DNA of 64,000 bases from Halobacillus salinarum (GCF_022919095.1 NZ_CP095073.1:3782001-3846000); one strand, 5' to 3'. Positions 46,666-56,441 are shown, counted from the first letter of the stretch. Notes: generated from the letters alone by a model not told the origin. Translations and numbers: made by a program.

Positions 46666-48140
46666 GATGTGCTGTGTACATTCGAGTTTCAACAGATAAA
46701 GAAGAACAAAAAGCATCATTAAAGTACCAAAAAGAATTGTTCTATAGATATATTGAAGAGCAAGGATGGGACATCTACGAATTCTATGTAGATGTCCAAA
46801 CAGGAACTACCGAAAAAAGAAAGAGCTTTCAAAAGATGATTGAAGATGCTCAAGATAAGAAGTTCGATATTATTCTTGCTAAAGAACTTTCTCGCCTTGC
46901 AAGGAATGGTGAACTTTCTTATAAATTTAAGAATCTTTGCCAAAATAGTGACATTCACATCATAACGTTAGATAATGCTATCAAAACGTTAGAAGATAAA
47001 ACAGATATGTATGGACTTTACGCTTGGATATATGAACTAGAGTCACAAAACACAAGCAATAGGGTCAAAGAAACGTTACGTACTAGGGCTAAAAAAGGCC
47101 TCTTTAAAGGATCAAATCCACCGTATGGATATGAAGTTAAAAATGGAAAGCTTTATATCAGAGATGATTATACACCGAAAATAGTTAAGAGGATATACGA
47201 TGAATACTTAAGTGGAAGTGGACGCGATGGTATAGCCAGGCGACTATATAACGATAATGTACCAACACCTGCAGATGTAGCTGGAAAGAAAAACGCATCT
47301 GATAAGTGGAATGAATCAACAATCAAGCTCATACTAACTAATCCTCATTATGTTGGTGATTTAGTTCAAGGAAGAACCACTACAGTTAGTGTAACAAGTA
47401 AAAAAAGAAAAATTGTGGCTAAGGAAAATCAAATCGTTCAGAAAGAAGCCCATAAGGCCATCATTTCACGGGAAGTGTTCGATGCAGTTCAAGAACAACT
47501 AAAGCTAAGGTCCAAACAAATTCCAGCTCCAAAAAAGCATTTGTTTACAAATTTACTTTTCTGTGCTGATTGTGGAAAAGGAATGTGGTATCGAAGCAAC
47601 CGCAAAGGCTATATATGCGGAAGTTACGGACGCTACGGCAAAAAAGCTTGCAGTAGCCACTCTGTTAAAGAAGACATTCTGAAGCGCACCATCATAACTG
47701 ACATCAAAAAGCACATGGAAGATATCAACAAAGAAGAATACGTTAAACAACTTGAGCTGCAGAACAAAAAGTCTAGAAGTGATGCAGAAAAACAAATCAC
47801 TAAATTGGACAGACAAATTGATACCTTGAGGAAAAGAAAGAGGAAATTTGTAAACCTACTGGCTGATGAGCTCATCTCGCAAGAAGATTATCGGGACAAT
47901 GTTGAAGCTAACAACAAAGAAATCGATGAATTTATTGAACAGAAGAATGAGCTACTTCAATCTATTGAGAACGAACAAGTCGTTGATAACATAAGCCAAC
48001 TCAAGCAAGAATTGCTTAGATTCCTAAGCTTTGATGAGTTAACGTCAGAAGCATTACATCGTCTAGTCAATCGTATTGACGTAAAGAAAGACGGTAAGTT
48101 CAAAATTCATTATAGTTTTGCCACTTCAACAACTGAATAA
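46662..48140 (+). CDS. Large serine recombinase 3
   Basis: A 492-residue, complete large serine recombinase. The active Ser is in VYIRVSTDKEEQ (residue about 10) and the LSRLARN motif follows near 72. The recombinase domain (about 140-260) contains KGLFKGSNPPYGYEV, and the zinc ribbon is CADCGKGMWY ... CGSYGRYGKKAC. A long Lys-rich coiled coil runs from about 360 to 440. It is the gene nearest the attachment site, ending 58 bp from the presumed core in rlmCD, the usual place for an integrase. It may be the main integrase, with the other two as partners. Confidence 0.95.
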   Translation: MRCAVYIRVSTDKEEQKASLKYQKELFYRYIEEQGWDIYEFYVDVQTGTTEKRKSFQKMIEDAQDKKFDIILAKELSRLARNGELSYKFKNLCQNSDIHIITLDNAIKTLEDKTDMYGLYAWIYELESQNTSNRVKETLRTRAKKGLFKGSNPPYGYEVKNGKLYIRDDYTPKIVKRIYDEYLSGSGRDGIARRLYNDNVPTPADVAGKKNASDKWNESTIKLILTNPHYVGDLVQGRTTTVSVTSKKRKIVAKENQIVQKEAHKAIISREVFDAVQEQLKLRSKQIPAPKKHLFTNLLFCADCGKGMWYRSNRKGYICGSYGRYGKKACSSHSVKEDILKRTIITDIKKHMEDINKEEYVKQLELQNKKSRSDAEKQITKLDRQIDTLRKRKRKFVNLLADELISQEDYRDNVEANNKEIDEFIEQKNELLQSIENEQVVDNISQLKQELLRFLSFDELTSEALHRLVNRIDVKKDGKFKIHYSFATSTTE

Positions 48141-48142
48141 CA

Positions 48143-48173
48143 GCAGGAACCCTTACTGGGTTCCTGCTTCTTT
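48143..48173. terminator. Terminator shared by recombinase 3 and rlmCD
   Basis: GCAGGAACCC / GGGTTCCTGC (48143-48152 and 48158-48167) with a 5-base loop, followed by TTCTTTT on the plus strand. The rlmCD stop codon (48153-48155) lies in the loop, so the last rlmCD codons are part of an element-borne terminator. Confidence 0.8.
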
Positions 48174-49544
48174 TAAAACAATCTGCGAAACGCATTCAAC
48201 GTGACTCGTCTGCGGAAACATATCAACCGGCTGCACTTCCTGAGTCGCGTATCCCCCATCCTCAAGCACACGCAAATCACGGGCTAACGTGGAAGGGTTA
48301 CAGGAAACATAGACAATCCGCTCCGGCTCCATATCGATCATGGCCTCGAGCAGCTTTTCGTCGCAGCCCTTTCTTGGCGGGTCTACGACAATTACGTCGG
48401 GACGGAGTCCTTGATTCCGCCACCACGGCATAATCTCTTCAGCCTGGCCGACGTAAAACTCGACGTTTTCCATCCGGTTCAGTTTAGCGTTTTTCTTTGC
48501 ATCGGTAACGGCTTCCGGGACGACTTCCACGCCATACACTTTTTTGGCTTCCTGGGCTAAGAAAAGCGATATGGAGCCGATACCGCAGTAAGCGTCGATC
48601 ACGGTTTCGCCGCTGCGCAGGTCCGCGTAAGCGAGCGCCTGGTCATACAGCTTCTTCGTCTGGGTTGGATTGACTTGGTAAAACGATTTTGGCGAGATCA
48701 TGAATTTGATGTCGCCGATCATGTCATAGATGTACTCATCTCCAAAGAGCACCTTCGTCTCTTTGCCTAAAATGACGTTGGTTCGGCCGCTGTTTATGTT
48801 ATGGATGATCGATTTAACATTGGGAAAGGCGTCTCTGATCTCATCAATCAGCTTGTCCTGCTCCGGAAGCTGCTTTGTTTTCGTAACGAGTACGACCATA
48901 ATGTCTTTTGTAGCCTGTCCGGTCCGCACCATAACATGCCGCAGCATCCCGCGGTGGGACTCTTCATCGTAAGCCGATATGCCGAGTCGGGTAGCGATAC
49001 GCCGGACAGTTTCTACCATGCGGTCGTTTCTTTCATCCTGAATTAAGCAGGTGTCCATATCGATGATCTTGTGGCTGCGCTTTTGGTAGAAACCGGTCAT
49101 CAGTTCGCCGTCTTCTTTTTCACCGACTGGGATTTGCACTTTGTTCCGGTAGCGCCACGGGTCGTCCATTCCTATCGTATCGTGTACCGATACGTGCTCT
49201 AAATGACCGATTTTCTTCAGCGCGTCTTTTACTTGTTTATGCTTCATCTCAAGCTGCATCGCATAGCTCATGTGCTGAAGCTGGCAGCCGCCGCATTGAA
49301 GATAAACGTCACAAGGCGGCTCCACCCGTTCTTCGCTCGCCTCTAGGACTTCCAGCAGCTTTCCGAAGCCAAAGTTTTTCTTCACTTTTACGACCTTCAC
49401 CTTCGCTTTTTCACCCGGCAGCCCGTAAGGAACAAACAAAGGATAACCGTTTACTTTGCCTACCCCATTCCCTTCATGGGTCAAATCCTCAAAAGCGAGC
49501 TCAATCGTTTCATTTTTTTGTACTGGAGGCTTTGGTTTAGCCAT
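48153..49544 (-). CDS. rlmCD: 23S rRNA (uracil-C5)-methyltransferase RlmCD
   Basis: A 463-residue SAM-dependent enzyme that methylates U747 and U1939 of 23S rRNA in Bacillus. A TRAM domain covers residues 1-65. The iron-sulfur Cys cluster lies in [15 protein letters not shown], and the methyltransferase core has [23 protein letters not shown] and the catalytic Cys in [14 protein letters not shown]. It remains full length although an element is inserted in its 3' end, because the element supplies a new C-terminus (after [16 protein letters not shown]). The displaced original ending lies at 28029-28064. Confidence 0.95.
   Translation of the reverse strand: MAKPKPPVQKNETIELAFEDLTHEGNGVGKVNGYPLFVPYGLPGEKAKVKVVKVKKNFGFGKLLEVLEASEERVEPPCDVYLQCGGCQLQHMSYAMQLEMKHKQVKDALKKIGHLEHVSVHDTIGMDDPWRYRNKVQIPVGEKEDGELMTGFYQKRSHKIIDMDTCLIQDERNDRMVETVRRIATRLGISAYDEESHRGMLRHVMVRTGQATKDIMVVLVTKTKQLPEQDKLIDEIRDAFPNVKSIIHNINSGRTNVILGKETKVLFGDEYIYDMIGDIKFMISPKSFYQVNPTQTKKLYDQALAYADLRSGETVIDAYCGIGSISLFLAQEAKKVYGVEVVPEAVTDAKKNAKLNRMENVEFYVGQAEEIMPWWRNQGLRPDVIVVDPPRKGCDEKLLEAMIDMEPERIVYVSCNPSTLARDLRVLEDGGYATQEVQPVDMFPQTSHVECVSQIVLKEAGTQ
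48199..48203. other. Presumed attR core within rlmCD
   Basis: CACGT on the minus strand, within the HVECV codons of rlmCD, matches the core at 28060-28064. Flanks on the two sides differ as expected for hybrid attL and attR sites of a serine recombinase. Core length is inferred from the only uninterrupted identity. Confidence 0.55.
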
Positions 49545-49605
49545 GTAGATCCGTCCTTTTCATCATCTTGTTCTCTGATTTTACCATACCTATAACAAGG
49601 ACACG

Positions 49606-49637
49606 AAAAAGGCTGCTGTTTCTATTGCAACAGCAGC
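49606..49637 (-). terminator. dgkB terminator
   Basis: GCTGCTGTT / AACAGCAGC (49612-49620 and 49629-49637), followed on the minus strand by CTTTTTCG, just past the dgkB stop. Confidence 0.8.
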
Positions 49638-49644
49638 ATCTTTT

Positions 49645-50562
49645 CTAACATTTTTGCTCGGTATCACTGGAGAATTTCTCCCGTGGGACAAAAAAATCGA
49701 TATGTTTGTACAAATTGACAAATTCCCCGGGCAATAATCCACCAAATTCCCCGTCAATATTGAGTTGCATTTTTTCTTCCGTCTTTACTTTCACCCGACT
49801 GGCTGTTTTCTGAATAAACTTCGGATGGTTCAAGTGATTCCCTTGAATGGCAAGCGTCGCAAGCCGGACAAATTCAGCGACGTTCATCTTTTCAATGATC
49901 ATCAGATCGAATAGCCCGTCATCCATTCTTGCTTCAGGAGCAAGCTTCTCGAATCCCCCAACGGAATTAGTATTGGATACGAGAAACAGCATGATGTCTC
50001 CCTCGTAGAGTTTGCCATCATATTCAATCTCGACAAATGTTGGGCGGATGGATGGCAGCATCTCCATGCCTTTTAAATAATAGGCAAGCTGTCCAAGCAT
50101 CGTCTTCAGCTTACTTGGCACTTCATAGGAGAGTTCAGTAATTTTTCCTCCCCCGGCAATATTCATAAAATATTGGTCGTTGACGCGGCCGATATCAAGC
50201 GGAGTAGTATAATCCTCGAGAATAATATCGACAGCTTTATGAATGTTTCGCGGTACGCAGAGCGCACGTGCGAAGTCGTTGGTTGTCCCGACTGGAATGA
50301 TTCCTAGCTTAGGTCTTGGATTTTGTTCGGCAATTCCATTAATGACTTCATTAATTGTTCCGTCTCCGCCGGCAGCGACCACCACATCGTACTCCCGCTC
50401 AACTGCGGTCTGGGCTGCTTTCACAGCATCCCCAGCACAAGTAGTAGCATGAGCGGACGCCTCGTATCCTGCTTGCTCAAATCGCTGAAGGATATCAGGC
50501 AGGACCTTACGGATTACTTCTCTTCCAGAGGTCGGGTTATAAATAATTCGGGCACGTTTCAT
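49645..50562 (-). CDS. dgkB: Diacylglycerol kinase
   Basis: A 305-residue soluble lipid kinase of the DagK/LCB5 family that phosphorylates diacylglycerol released during lipoteichoic acid synthesis so that it can re-enter phospholipid synthesis. IYNPTSGRE at the N-terminus and AAGGDGTINEVINGI (near residue 60) form the ATP site; GTTNDFARAL is the next conserved box. The synteny gatB-dgkB-rlmCD is the same as gatB-yerQ-yefA in B. subtilis. It has its own terminator. Confidence 0.94.
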   Translation of the reverse strand: MKRARIIYNPTSGREVIRKVLPDILQRFEQAGYEASAHATTCAGDAVKAAQTAVEREYDVVVAAGGDGTINEVINGIAEQNPRPKLGIIPVGTTNDFARALCVPRNIHKAVDIILEDYTTPLDIGRVNDQYFMNIAGGGKITELSYEVPSKLKTMLGQLAYYLKGMEMLPSIRPTFVEIEYDGKLYEGDIMLFLVSNTNSVGGFEKLAPEARMDDGLFDLMIIEKMNVAEFVRLATLAIQGNHLNHPKFIQKTASRVKVKTEEKMQLNIDGEFGGLLPGEFVNLYKHIDFFVPREKFSSDTEQKC

Positions 50563-50664
50563 AGTATGACCCCCTCATCAGGCATGCTCCAAGGTATATC
50601 ATAGCTCTTTTTCCTTTATTTGAAAACACTAAAGTATTATATGATTATTTGTCCCCATCCATAC

Positions 50665-50692
50665 GAAAGCACGCATAAGAATGCGTGCTTTC
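50665..50692 (-). terminator. Hairpin downstream of gatB
   Basis: A perfect 12-bp stem GAAAGCACGCAT / ATGCGTGCTTTC with a 4-base loop, 33 bp past the gatB stop. T-runs are missing, so it is a weak terminator or an RNA 3'-end protector. Confidence 0.55.
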
Positions 50693-50724
50693 TTGGATCT
50701 CCCATAACTTTTACGATGAACAGC

Positions 50725-52155
50725 CTAGCGTTTATCCATTTCTTGAAGAAGGATTTTGTTGACCATTGGCGGGTTCGCCTGGCCTTTCGTTTCTTTCATC
50801 ACCTGGCCGACGAGGAATCCGAGCGCACGGTCCTTCCCGTTCTTGTAATCCTCAATCGACTGTTCGTTTTGATCAAGAATTTTCGTAATAATCTCAGTCA
50901 GCTGACCTTCATCAGAAATCTGGACGAGTCCTTTATCTTTTACTATTTTCTCAGGATCGCCGCCTTTTTCCACAAGGTCACTGAAGACTTTCTTAGCAAT
51001 CTTGGATGAAATCGTGCCATCTTCAAGCAGCTGAGTCAGCTTAGCGAGAGACTTCGGTGTTAAGGCTAAATCAGAGAGCTCTTTCTGATGCTTGTTCATA
51101 TAAGCGGAAACTTCGCCCATCAGCCAGTTCGAAGCTTGCTTGATGTCACCCTCATTGGCAATCGTTTCTTCGAAGAAATCGGAAAGCTCTTTATTGTTCG
51201 TTAACACCATTGCATCGTAAGCAGGAAGCTCCAGCTCTTCAATATAGCGTTTCTTTCGCGCATCCGGCAGCTCAGGAATCTGCTGAAAAATGCGGTCTTT
51301 CCAAGCTTCATCAATATAGAGCGGCACAAGGTCCGGTTCCGGGAAATAGCGGTAGTCGTCAGAGCCTTCTTTGACACGCATCAGAAGGGTTTCTTTTGTC
51401 TGTTCATCAAAACGGCGCGTTTCCTGCAGGATTTCTCCGCCGGAAAGAAGCACTTTCTCCTGGCGTTTTTCTTCAAACTCCAGCCCTTTTTGAACAAATG
51501 AGAAGGAATTCAAGTTTTTCAGCTCCGTTTTTGTCCCGAACTCTTCTTGCCCAATTGGACGAAGAGATAAGTTGGCGTCACAACGCAGCGAACCTTCTTC
51601 CATCTTACAATCCGAAACTCCCGTGTACTGGATAATGTTCTTCAATGCTTCTAAATAAGCATAAGCTTCTTTAGGGGAGCGGATATCCGGCTCAGACACA
51701 ATTTCAATGAGCGGCGTTCCCTGACGGTTGAAGTCAACGAGTGAATAACCATCATCGCTGTGCGTCAGCTTTCCTGCATCTTCTTCGAGGTGCAGCCGGG
51801 TAATGCCGATTTTTTTCTTCACTCCATCCACTTCGATCTCAATATGACCATGCTCCCCAATCGGCTTGTCGAATTGGGAGATCTGGTAAGCTTTCGGGTT
51901 GTCTGGATAAAAATAGTTCTTCCGGTCAAACTTTGTATCCGATGCGATTTCACAATTTAATGCCATCGCTGCTTTCATGGCAAAATTGACAGCCTCTTCA
52001 TTGAGGACAGGCAGGACACCGGGATAGCCGAGATCAATCGGGTTGACATTTGTATTCGGTTCGTCGCCAAACATATTGGGCGATGGACTGAAGATTTTTG
52101 AATTGGTTTTTAACTCTACGTGCACTTCCAGTCCTATGATTGTTTCAAAGTTCAT
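50725..52155 (-). CDS. gatB: Asp-tRNA(Asn)/Glu-tRNA(Gln) amidotransferase subunit B
   Basis: A 476-residue subunit that binds misacylated Glu-tRNA(Gln) or Asp-tRNA(Asn) and activates the carboxylate for amidation. The opening [20 protein letters not shown] is diagnostic. The kinase-like core contains [20 protein letters not shown], and the C-terminal YqeY-like tail ends with [17 protein letters not shown]. Its ATG overlaps the gatA stop by four bases (ATGA). Essential in bacteria that lack a direct glutaminyl-tRNA synthetase route. Confidence 0.97.
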   Translation of the reverse strand: MNFETIIGLEVHVELKTNSKIFSPSPNMFGDEPNTNVNPIDLGYPGVLPVLNEEAVNFAMKAAMALNCEIASDTKFDRKNYFYPDNPKAYQISQFDKPIGEHGHIEIEVDGVKKKIGITRLHLEEDAGKLTHSDDGYSLVDFNRQGTPLIEIVSEPDIRSPKEAYAYLEALKNIIQYTGVSDCKMEEGSLRCDANLSLRPIGQEEFGTKTELKNLNSFSFVQKGLEFEEKRQEKVLLSGGEILQETRRFDEQTKETLLMRVKEGSDDYRYFPEPDLVPLYIDEAWKDRIFQQIPELPDARKKRYIEELELPAYDAMVLTNNKELSDFFEETIANEGDIKQASNWLMGEVSAYMNKHQKELSDLALTPKSLAKLTQLLEDGTISSKIAKKVFSDLVEKGGDPEKIVKDKGLVQISDEGQLTEIITKILDQNEQSIEDYKNGKDRALGFLVGQVMKETKGQANPPMVNKILLQEMDKR

Positions 52156-53624
52156 GACTGCGCACCTCCAAGGGACGGGCGTTGTTTATGGAAATCAGTT
52201 GCCTGTTCGAAGGCATGAGCTGCACGGTACACCATTTGTTCATCAAAGTGCTTGCCAATGATCTGCAGGCCGATCGGCAGCCCTTCATTGGAAAATCCGC
52301 AAGGGATGGAAATTCCCGGAACACCAGCGAGGTTCACCGGAATGGTAAGAATATCATTGGCATACATCGTTAACGGGTCATCGGATTTTTCTCCCACTTT
52401 AAAGGCAGGTGTCGGCGTTGTCGGCCCGATAATCACATCATAATTTTCAAATACTTTATCAAAGTCATTTTTAATTAAGGTTCTTACCTGCTGGGCTTTT
52501 TTATAATATGCGTCGTAATAACCAGAGCTTAAGGCAAAGGTACCCAGCATAATCCGACGCTTCACTTCGTCGCCAAATCCTTCGGCACGGGAACGTTTAA
52601 ACATATCCAGCATCGTCTCCGCATTTTCTGTCCGTCTGCCGTAACGCACCCCGTCAAAACGGGCCAGGTTGGCAGAGGCTTCTGAGGAAGCCAGCAAATA
52701 GTACGTAGACAAGGCATATTTGGAATGAGGCAGTGAAACCTCTTCCCAGGTCGCTCCGAGCTCTTCATACTGTTTAAGTGCAGATTGCACGGCTTCTTTT
52801 ACTTCAGGGGTAACCCCTTCACTTAAATATTCCTTTGGAACGGCAATCTTTAACCCTTTGACATCGCCTGTTAGAGCATCTGTAAAGTTCGGCACTTCGA
52901 CATTCGCGGATGTAGAATCCATTGGATCATGACCGGAAATCGTTTCTAATAGGAAGGCGTTGTCTTCGACGTTTCTTGTGATCGGTCCAATCTGATCTAA
53001 AGAGGAAGCAAAAGCAATCAAGCCAAACCTTGACACACGGCCGTATGTAGGCTTCAGCCCTACTACTCCACAGTACGCTGCCGGCTGGCGGATGGAGCCA
53101 CCTGTGTCAGAGCCTAATGAATAAGGGACTTCTCCGGCAGCTACAGCTGCAGCAGATCCTCCGCTTGAACCACCAGGAACGTATTCCGTATTCCAAGGGT
53201 TACGCGTAGCAAAATAACTGGAGTTTTCGTTGGAAGACCCCATTGCAAACTCGTCCATATTTAATTTACCAATCGTCACAGACTTCGCGTCGCTCAATTT
53301 TTTTACAACGGTGGCATCATAAAGCGGATCCTCAAAGTTATCAAGAAACTGACTCGCCGCTGTCGTTCTCAATCCTTTAGTGACGATATTATCTTTAACC
53401 CCGATGGGAAGACCGAAAAGCTTGGCTTTTGCTGATCCCCGTTCTTCATCTAAGGCAGCTGCCTGGGCACGTGCTGCTTCTTCATTTAATGTAAGAAAAG
53501 CTTTTACCTGGTCTTCGACTTCGCCAATCCGCTTGTAGGATTCGTCGACGAGTTCAGTGACGGTAATTTCCTTATTATGTAGCTTCTCTTGAAGCTCTCG
53601 CAATGTATATTCAAATAAAGACAT
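52152..53624 (-). CDS. gatA: Asp-tRNA(Asn)/Glu-tRNA(Gln) amidotransferase subunit A
   Basis: A 490-residue amidase-signature subunit that releases ammonia from glutamine. The catalytic triad is visible: Lys in GVKDNI, and the two Ser residues in [20 protein letters not shown] and [17 protein letters not shown]. Two ATG codons stand together; 53624 is preferred because it is seven bases from AGGAGG, and MSLFEYTL fits other GatA starts. It follows gatC by about 10 bp and overlaps gatB. Confidence 0.97.
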   Translation of the reverse strand: MSLFEYTLRELQEKLHNKEITVTELVDESYKRIGEVEDQVKAFLTLNEEAARAQAAALDEERGSAKAKLFGLPIGVKDNIVTKGLRTTAASQFLDNFEDPLYDATVVKKLSDAKSVTIGKLNMDEFAMGSSNENSSYFATRNPWNTEYVPGGSSGGSAAAVAAGEVPYSLGSDTGGSIRQPAAYCGVVGLKPTYGRVSRFGLIAFASSLDQIGPITRNVEDNAFLLETISGHDPMDSTSANVEVPNFTDALTGDVKGLKIAVPKEYLSEGVTPEVKEAVQSALKQYEELGATWEEVSLPHSKYALSTYYLLASSEASANLARFDGVRYGRRTENAETMLDMFKRSRAEGFGDEVKRRIMLGTFALSSGYYDAYYKKAQQVRTLIKNDFDKVFENYDVIIGPTTPTPAFKVGEKSDDPLTMYANDILTIPVNLAGVPGISIPCGFSNEGLPIGLQIIGKHFDEQMVYRAAHAFEQATDFHKQRPSLGGAQS

Positions 53625-53636
53625 CATTGGACCTCC

Positions 53637-53927
53637 CTATTCCAGTACGGATGGCACTTTAAACTGGCCATCCTGCTGCTTTGGTGCATTTTTTAGTGCT
53701 TCATCTTTTGAAATCCAGTTTTTGGGCTCGTCCTTACGCAGGACATTTTTTAAATCCAGGACGTGGGTAGTCGGTTCGACGCCCTCAGTATCTAGCTCAT
53801 TTAACTGCTCAGCATACGTAATAATGTCATCAAGCTGCTTCGTAAACATGTCGGCTTCATCCTCGGAAATGGCTAATCGAGCCAGATGAGCAACGTGTAC
53901 AACTTCTTCTTTACTTATTCGGGACAT
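53637..53927 (-). CDS. gatC: Asp-tRNA(Asn)/Glu-tRNA(Gln) amidotransferase subunit C
   Basis: A 96-residue small subunit that stabilises the GatA-GatB complex. [20 protein letters not shown] is the standard beginning; ATG 53927 has GGAGGTAACAGC before it, while a longer reading to 53981 lacks a good site. The end [19 protein letters not shown] is also typical. First gene of gatCAB. Confidence 0.96.
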   Translation of the reverse strand: MSRISKEEVVHVAHLARLAISEDEADMFTKQLDDIITYAEQLNELDTEGVEPTTHVLDLKNVLRKDEPKNWISKDEALKNAPKQQDGQFKVPSVLE

Positions 53928-54056
53928 GCTGTTACCTCCATTCGCACTCACATAATATATGATCATACCAAAAACAATCATCGGTTAGCAACGTACAGGT
54001 TTACACCTTATTCATCTTAACATATTTGCTTAGTACTTTTCTAAAGAGCTCCAATG

Positions 54057-54090
54057 TAAAAAAAGAACTTCCAGCTGGACTGGAAGTTCT
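54057..54090 (-). terminator. putP terminator
   Basis: AGAACTTCCAG / CTGGAAGTTCT (54064-54074 and 54080-54090) followed by seven T on the minus strand. Confidence 0.9.
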
Positions 54091-54099
54091 AGCTTTTCT

Positions 54100-55623
54100 T
54101 TATAATTTAGCTTTATAGTGTTTGGCCGCTTCAAAGTTCTCGACGACCTCTTTAGGCGGTGTTCCCACTAAGCTGACAACAATCGTGACAATGGCACTTA
54201 AAAAGAAACCTGGCACAAGCTCATACAAGTCAAAGATCCCGCCGCTCAGGAAGTCTCCCCAGATTACAACCGTAGCTGCACCGACTATCATTCCGGCTAA
54301 GGCACCATTTCTGGTCACACCTTTCCAGAACAGAGAAAGAATGATCAGCGGACCGAAAGCTGCACCAAATCCTGCCCATGCGTAAGATACGAGGGAAAGT
54401 ACGGAACTGTCAGGATTTCCTGCTAGCAGTATAGCAATTAAGGCAATTCCCGCCACAGCTACACGTCCTACCCATACAAGTTCACGTTCTGACGCATTTT
54501 TACGGAAGATGGCTTTATAGAAGTCTTCCGCTAATGCAGAGGAAGAAACAAGCAGCTGAGAGTCAATGGTACTCATAATAGCTGATAAAATCGCAGCTAG
54601 CAAAATACCTGAAATAACTGGATGGAACAAAAGCTGAGAGAAGGAAATAAAGATCTTCTCAGAGTCTGCCAGCATTTGAACGCCATTTTCATTTAAAATT
54701 TCTACGCCAAAGCTATCCAGGGCACTAATATCCTGCGTGTTAATATACGCGAGACCAAATAATCCGGTAAAGATCGCGCCATAAAGACCGAGGATCATCC
54801 AGCCCATTCCGATAAAGCGCGCTTTCTTCACATCCTGCGGCTTGCGCAGCGCCATAAAACGAACGAGAATGTGCGGCTGGCCAAAGTAACCAAGACCCCA
54901 GGCTAAAGATGAAATAATAGCGAGAGCTCCAACACCTTGAACCATGTTCAAGTGTGCAGGGTCAATGTTACCAACTGCATCTGTCGCTGCACTCCAGCCT
55001 CCAAGCTCCTGTACAGCAACAATAGGTACCGTAACTAAAGCAAGGAACATAAGAATACCTTGAACAAAGTCTGTCCAGCTTACAGCTAAGAATCCGCCTA
55101 GGAATGTATAAGAAATGGTTACAATAGCACCAATCCAAAGGGCTTGTTCATAGCTTAGCTCAAAGGAAGCTTCAAACAGCTTCGCACCGGCCACCATACC
55201 GGAAGAGGTGTAGAAGGTGAAGAATAAAAGAATGACAAATGCAGAGATCACTCGGAGAATGTGTGAATGATCGCGGAATCGATTCTCCAGGTAATCCGGA
55301 ATAGTAATCGAATCATTAGCGACCTCCGTATAAATCCGTAAACGTTTCGCGACAAACTGCCAGTTTAAGTAAGCACCGATGGCAAGACCTACACCAATCC
55401 AGGCAGAAGATAATCCTGAAGCATAAATCGCACCAGGCAGACCTAAGAGCAGCCACCCACTCATATCAGATGCACCTGCACTTAGTGCTGCTACACCAGG
55501 TCCTAATCGGCGACCTCCTAATACATAATCAGATAAATTGCTTGTAAGACGATATGCGGCAAAACCAATGAGCAGCATACCTACTAAATAAACGATGAAC
55601 GTAATCAACGTTGCCATATCCAT
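54100..55623 (-). CDS. putP: Sodium/proline symporter
   Basis: A 507-residue SSS-family transporter with about 13 helices. LIGFAAYRLTSNLSDYVLGG and LSAGASDMSGWLLLGLPGAI match the Na and proline sites of PutP/OpuE. It takes up proline, as a nutrient or osmoprotectant, which fits a halophile and the P5C dehydrogenase gene nearby. ATG 55623 follows the stop of a 42-residue membrane peptide by seven bases, and its ribosome site (AAAGGAG) lies inside that peptide's end. Confidence 0.94.
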   Translation of the reverse strand: MDMATLITFIVYLVGMLLIGFAAYRLTSNLSDYVLGGRRLGPGVAALSAGASDMSGWLLLGLPGAIYASGLSSAWIGVGLAIGAYLNWQFVAKRLRIYTEVANDSITIPDYLENRFRDHSHILRVISAFVILLFFTFYTSSGMVAGAKLFEASFELSYEQALWIGAIVTISYTFLGGFLAVSWTDFVQGILMFLALVTVPIVAVQELGGWSAATDAVGNIDPAHLNMVQGVGALAIISSLAWGLGYFGQPHILVRFMALRKPQDVKKARFIGMGWMILGLYGAIFTGLFGLAYINTQDISALDSFGVEILNENGVQMLADSEKIFISFSQLLFHPVISGILLAAILSAIMSTIDSQLLVSSSALAEDFYKAIFRKNASERELVWVGRVAVAGIALIAILLAGNPDSSVLSLVSYAWAGFGAAFGPLIILSLFWKGVTRNGALAGMIVGAATVVIWGDFLSGGIFDLYELVPGFFLSAIVTIVVSLVGTPPKEVVENFEAAKHYKAKL

Positions 55624-55629
55624 GTTTCG

Positions 55630-55758
55630 TTATTCGCTCCTTTCACTAGTAAAAAGTGTAATGATCGATAGTATGAGTAATAGTGGCATCGGGACAAACA
55701 GCCAGAACCATGTTGCTCCTGCAATAGAGTATCCAGCCGCAGCTGCTAGTTCAAACAC
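55630..55758 (-). CDS. 42-residue symporter accessory membrane peptide
   Basis: GTG 55758, seven bases after GGAGG, opens a short ORF with FELAAAAGYSIAGATWFWLF followed by VPMPLLLILSIITLF and TAA at 55630. It predicts one or two membrane helices and ends directly before putP, so the two are co-translated. Tiny proteins in this position before SSS-family symporters recur in Bacillaceae and are annotated as symporter small accessory proteins. Role in putP assembly is inferred. Confidence 0.6.
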   Translation of the reverse strand: MFELAAAAGYSIAGATWFWLFVPMPLLLILSIITLFTSERSE

Positions 55759-56147
55759 ATTCCCACCTCCAATCCTCGTTGTATGCACTTCTATGCATTT
55801 TTTCAATAATTCTGAATAGTAGTTCTAAAGTCATAGAAGCAAAAAAAGTCAAACACAGATACAACCATATCATAATATAGATGTAAGAACATTGCAAAAA
55901 TTGTTACATAAATTTAATATTTGGATAAATATGCAGTAAAATTACATATATACTCATATATTCGAGAAATAAACAATATCTATTCATCAAATTTAATAAA
56001 AAAAAGTTCAATTCCTTATTGAACCGTTACCCTTATTCTTTCCTATTGAAATAAAAAACATGCTTATGTTATTTAAAGAGAGATCCTCGATGAATAATGT
56101 ATCTTTCCAGACTGATACTATTAAAAAGGAAAGAAAGGGGCAGTTCT
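55759..56147. other. Intergenic region upstream of putP with a hairpin
   Basis: About 390 bp of AT-rich DNA between divergent genes. It contains GTTCAAT / ATTGAAC (56006-56012 and 56018-56024), which on the minus strand is followed by a run of eight T and looks like a terminator, although no gene precedes it on that strand. A short unannotated transcript is possible. Nothing else was recognised. Confidence 0.4.
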
Positions 56148-56441
56148 ATGGACTTCCCGACCATTCATACGAACATATGGGATGCTGTCATAGCCATTCC
56201 TGTGATTATGATACTGACAGAATTCATTAAGCTGTTCTTAAAGGTACCTAAATTTGCGGTTCCGACGATTGCTTTAGTATTAGGACTAATCATTTCCATT
56301 TTTTACAGCCACCGCGGCGATCTGGCAACCGGAATTTTCATGGGATGGTTCTACGGTTACGGGGCCGTGGGAAGCTATGCCAGCTTAAAATCGAACTGGC
56401 TGGCCTTTAGAAAAGAGCCCTCCTATCCCGCGGAAAAGTGA
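56148..56441 (+). CDS. Small three-helix membrane protein of unknown function
   Basis: A 97-residue protein started at ATG 56148 behind GAAAGGGG. Hydrophobic segments lie near residues 10-27 (AVIAIPVIMILTEFIKLF), 33-52 (FAVPTIALVLGLIISIFY) and 58-78 (ATGIFMGWFYGYGAVGSY). The size and layout resemble small holin-like or phage-derived membrane proteins of Bacillaceae, but no firm family can be given. It stands alone. Confidence 0.6.
   Translation: MDFPTIHTNIWDAVIAIPVIMILTEFIKLFLKVPKFAVPTIALVLGLIISIFYSHRGDLATGIFMGWFYGYGAVGSYASLKSNWLAFRKEPSYPAEK

Larger units (their letters stand above)
28060..48203. mobile_element. 20.1-kb integrated element in rlmCD with serine recombinases and class 2 DISARM
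   Basis: Boundaries are the two CACGT cores (28060-28064 and 48199-48203), each within a copy of the rlmCD 3' end. The content is visibly more AT-rich than the flanks. The right end holds the recombination genes, oriented toward rlmCD; the remaining 13 kb is one long leftward defence operon plus a restriction-like gene. No relaxase, type IV secretion gene or replication protein is present, so it is an integrative island rather than a self-transmissible element. The rum/rumA gene is, from memory, a known target of serine-recombinase elements in streptococci and enterococci, which supports the site. Exact ends are inferred. Confidence 0.75.

Noticed and set aside
28060-48203. CRISPR array or integrative conjugative element
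   Set aside because: No regularly spaced direct repeats, no cas genes, and no relaxase or type IV secretion genes were seen.
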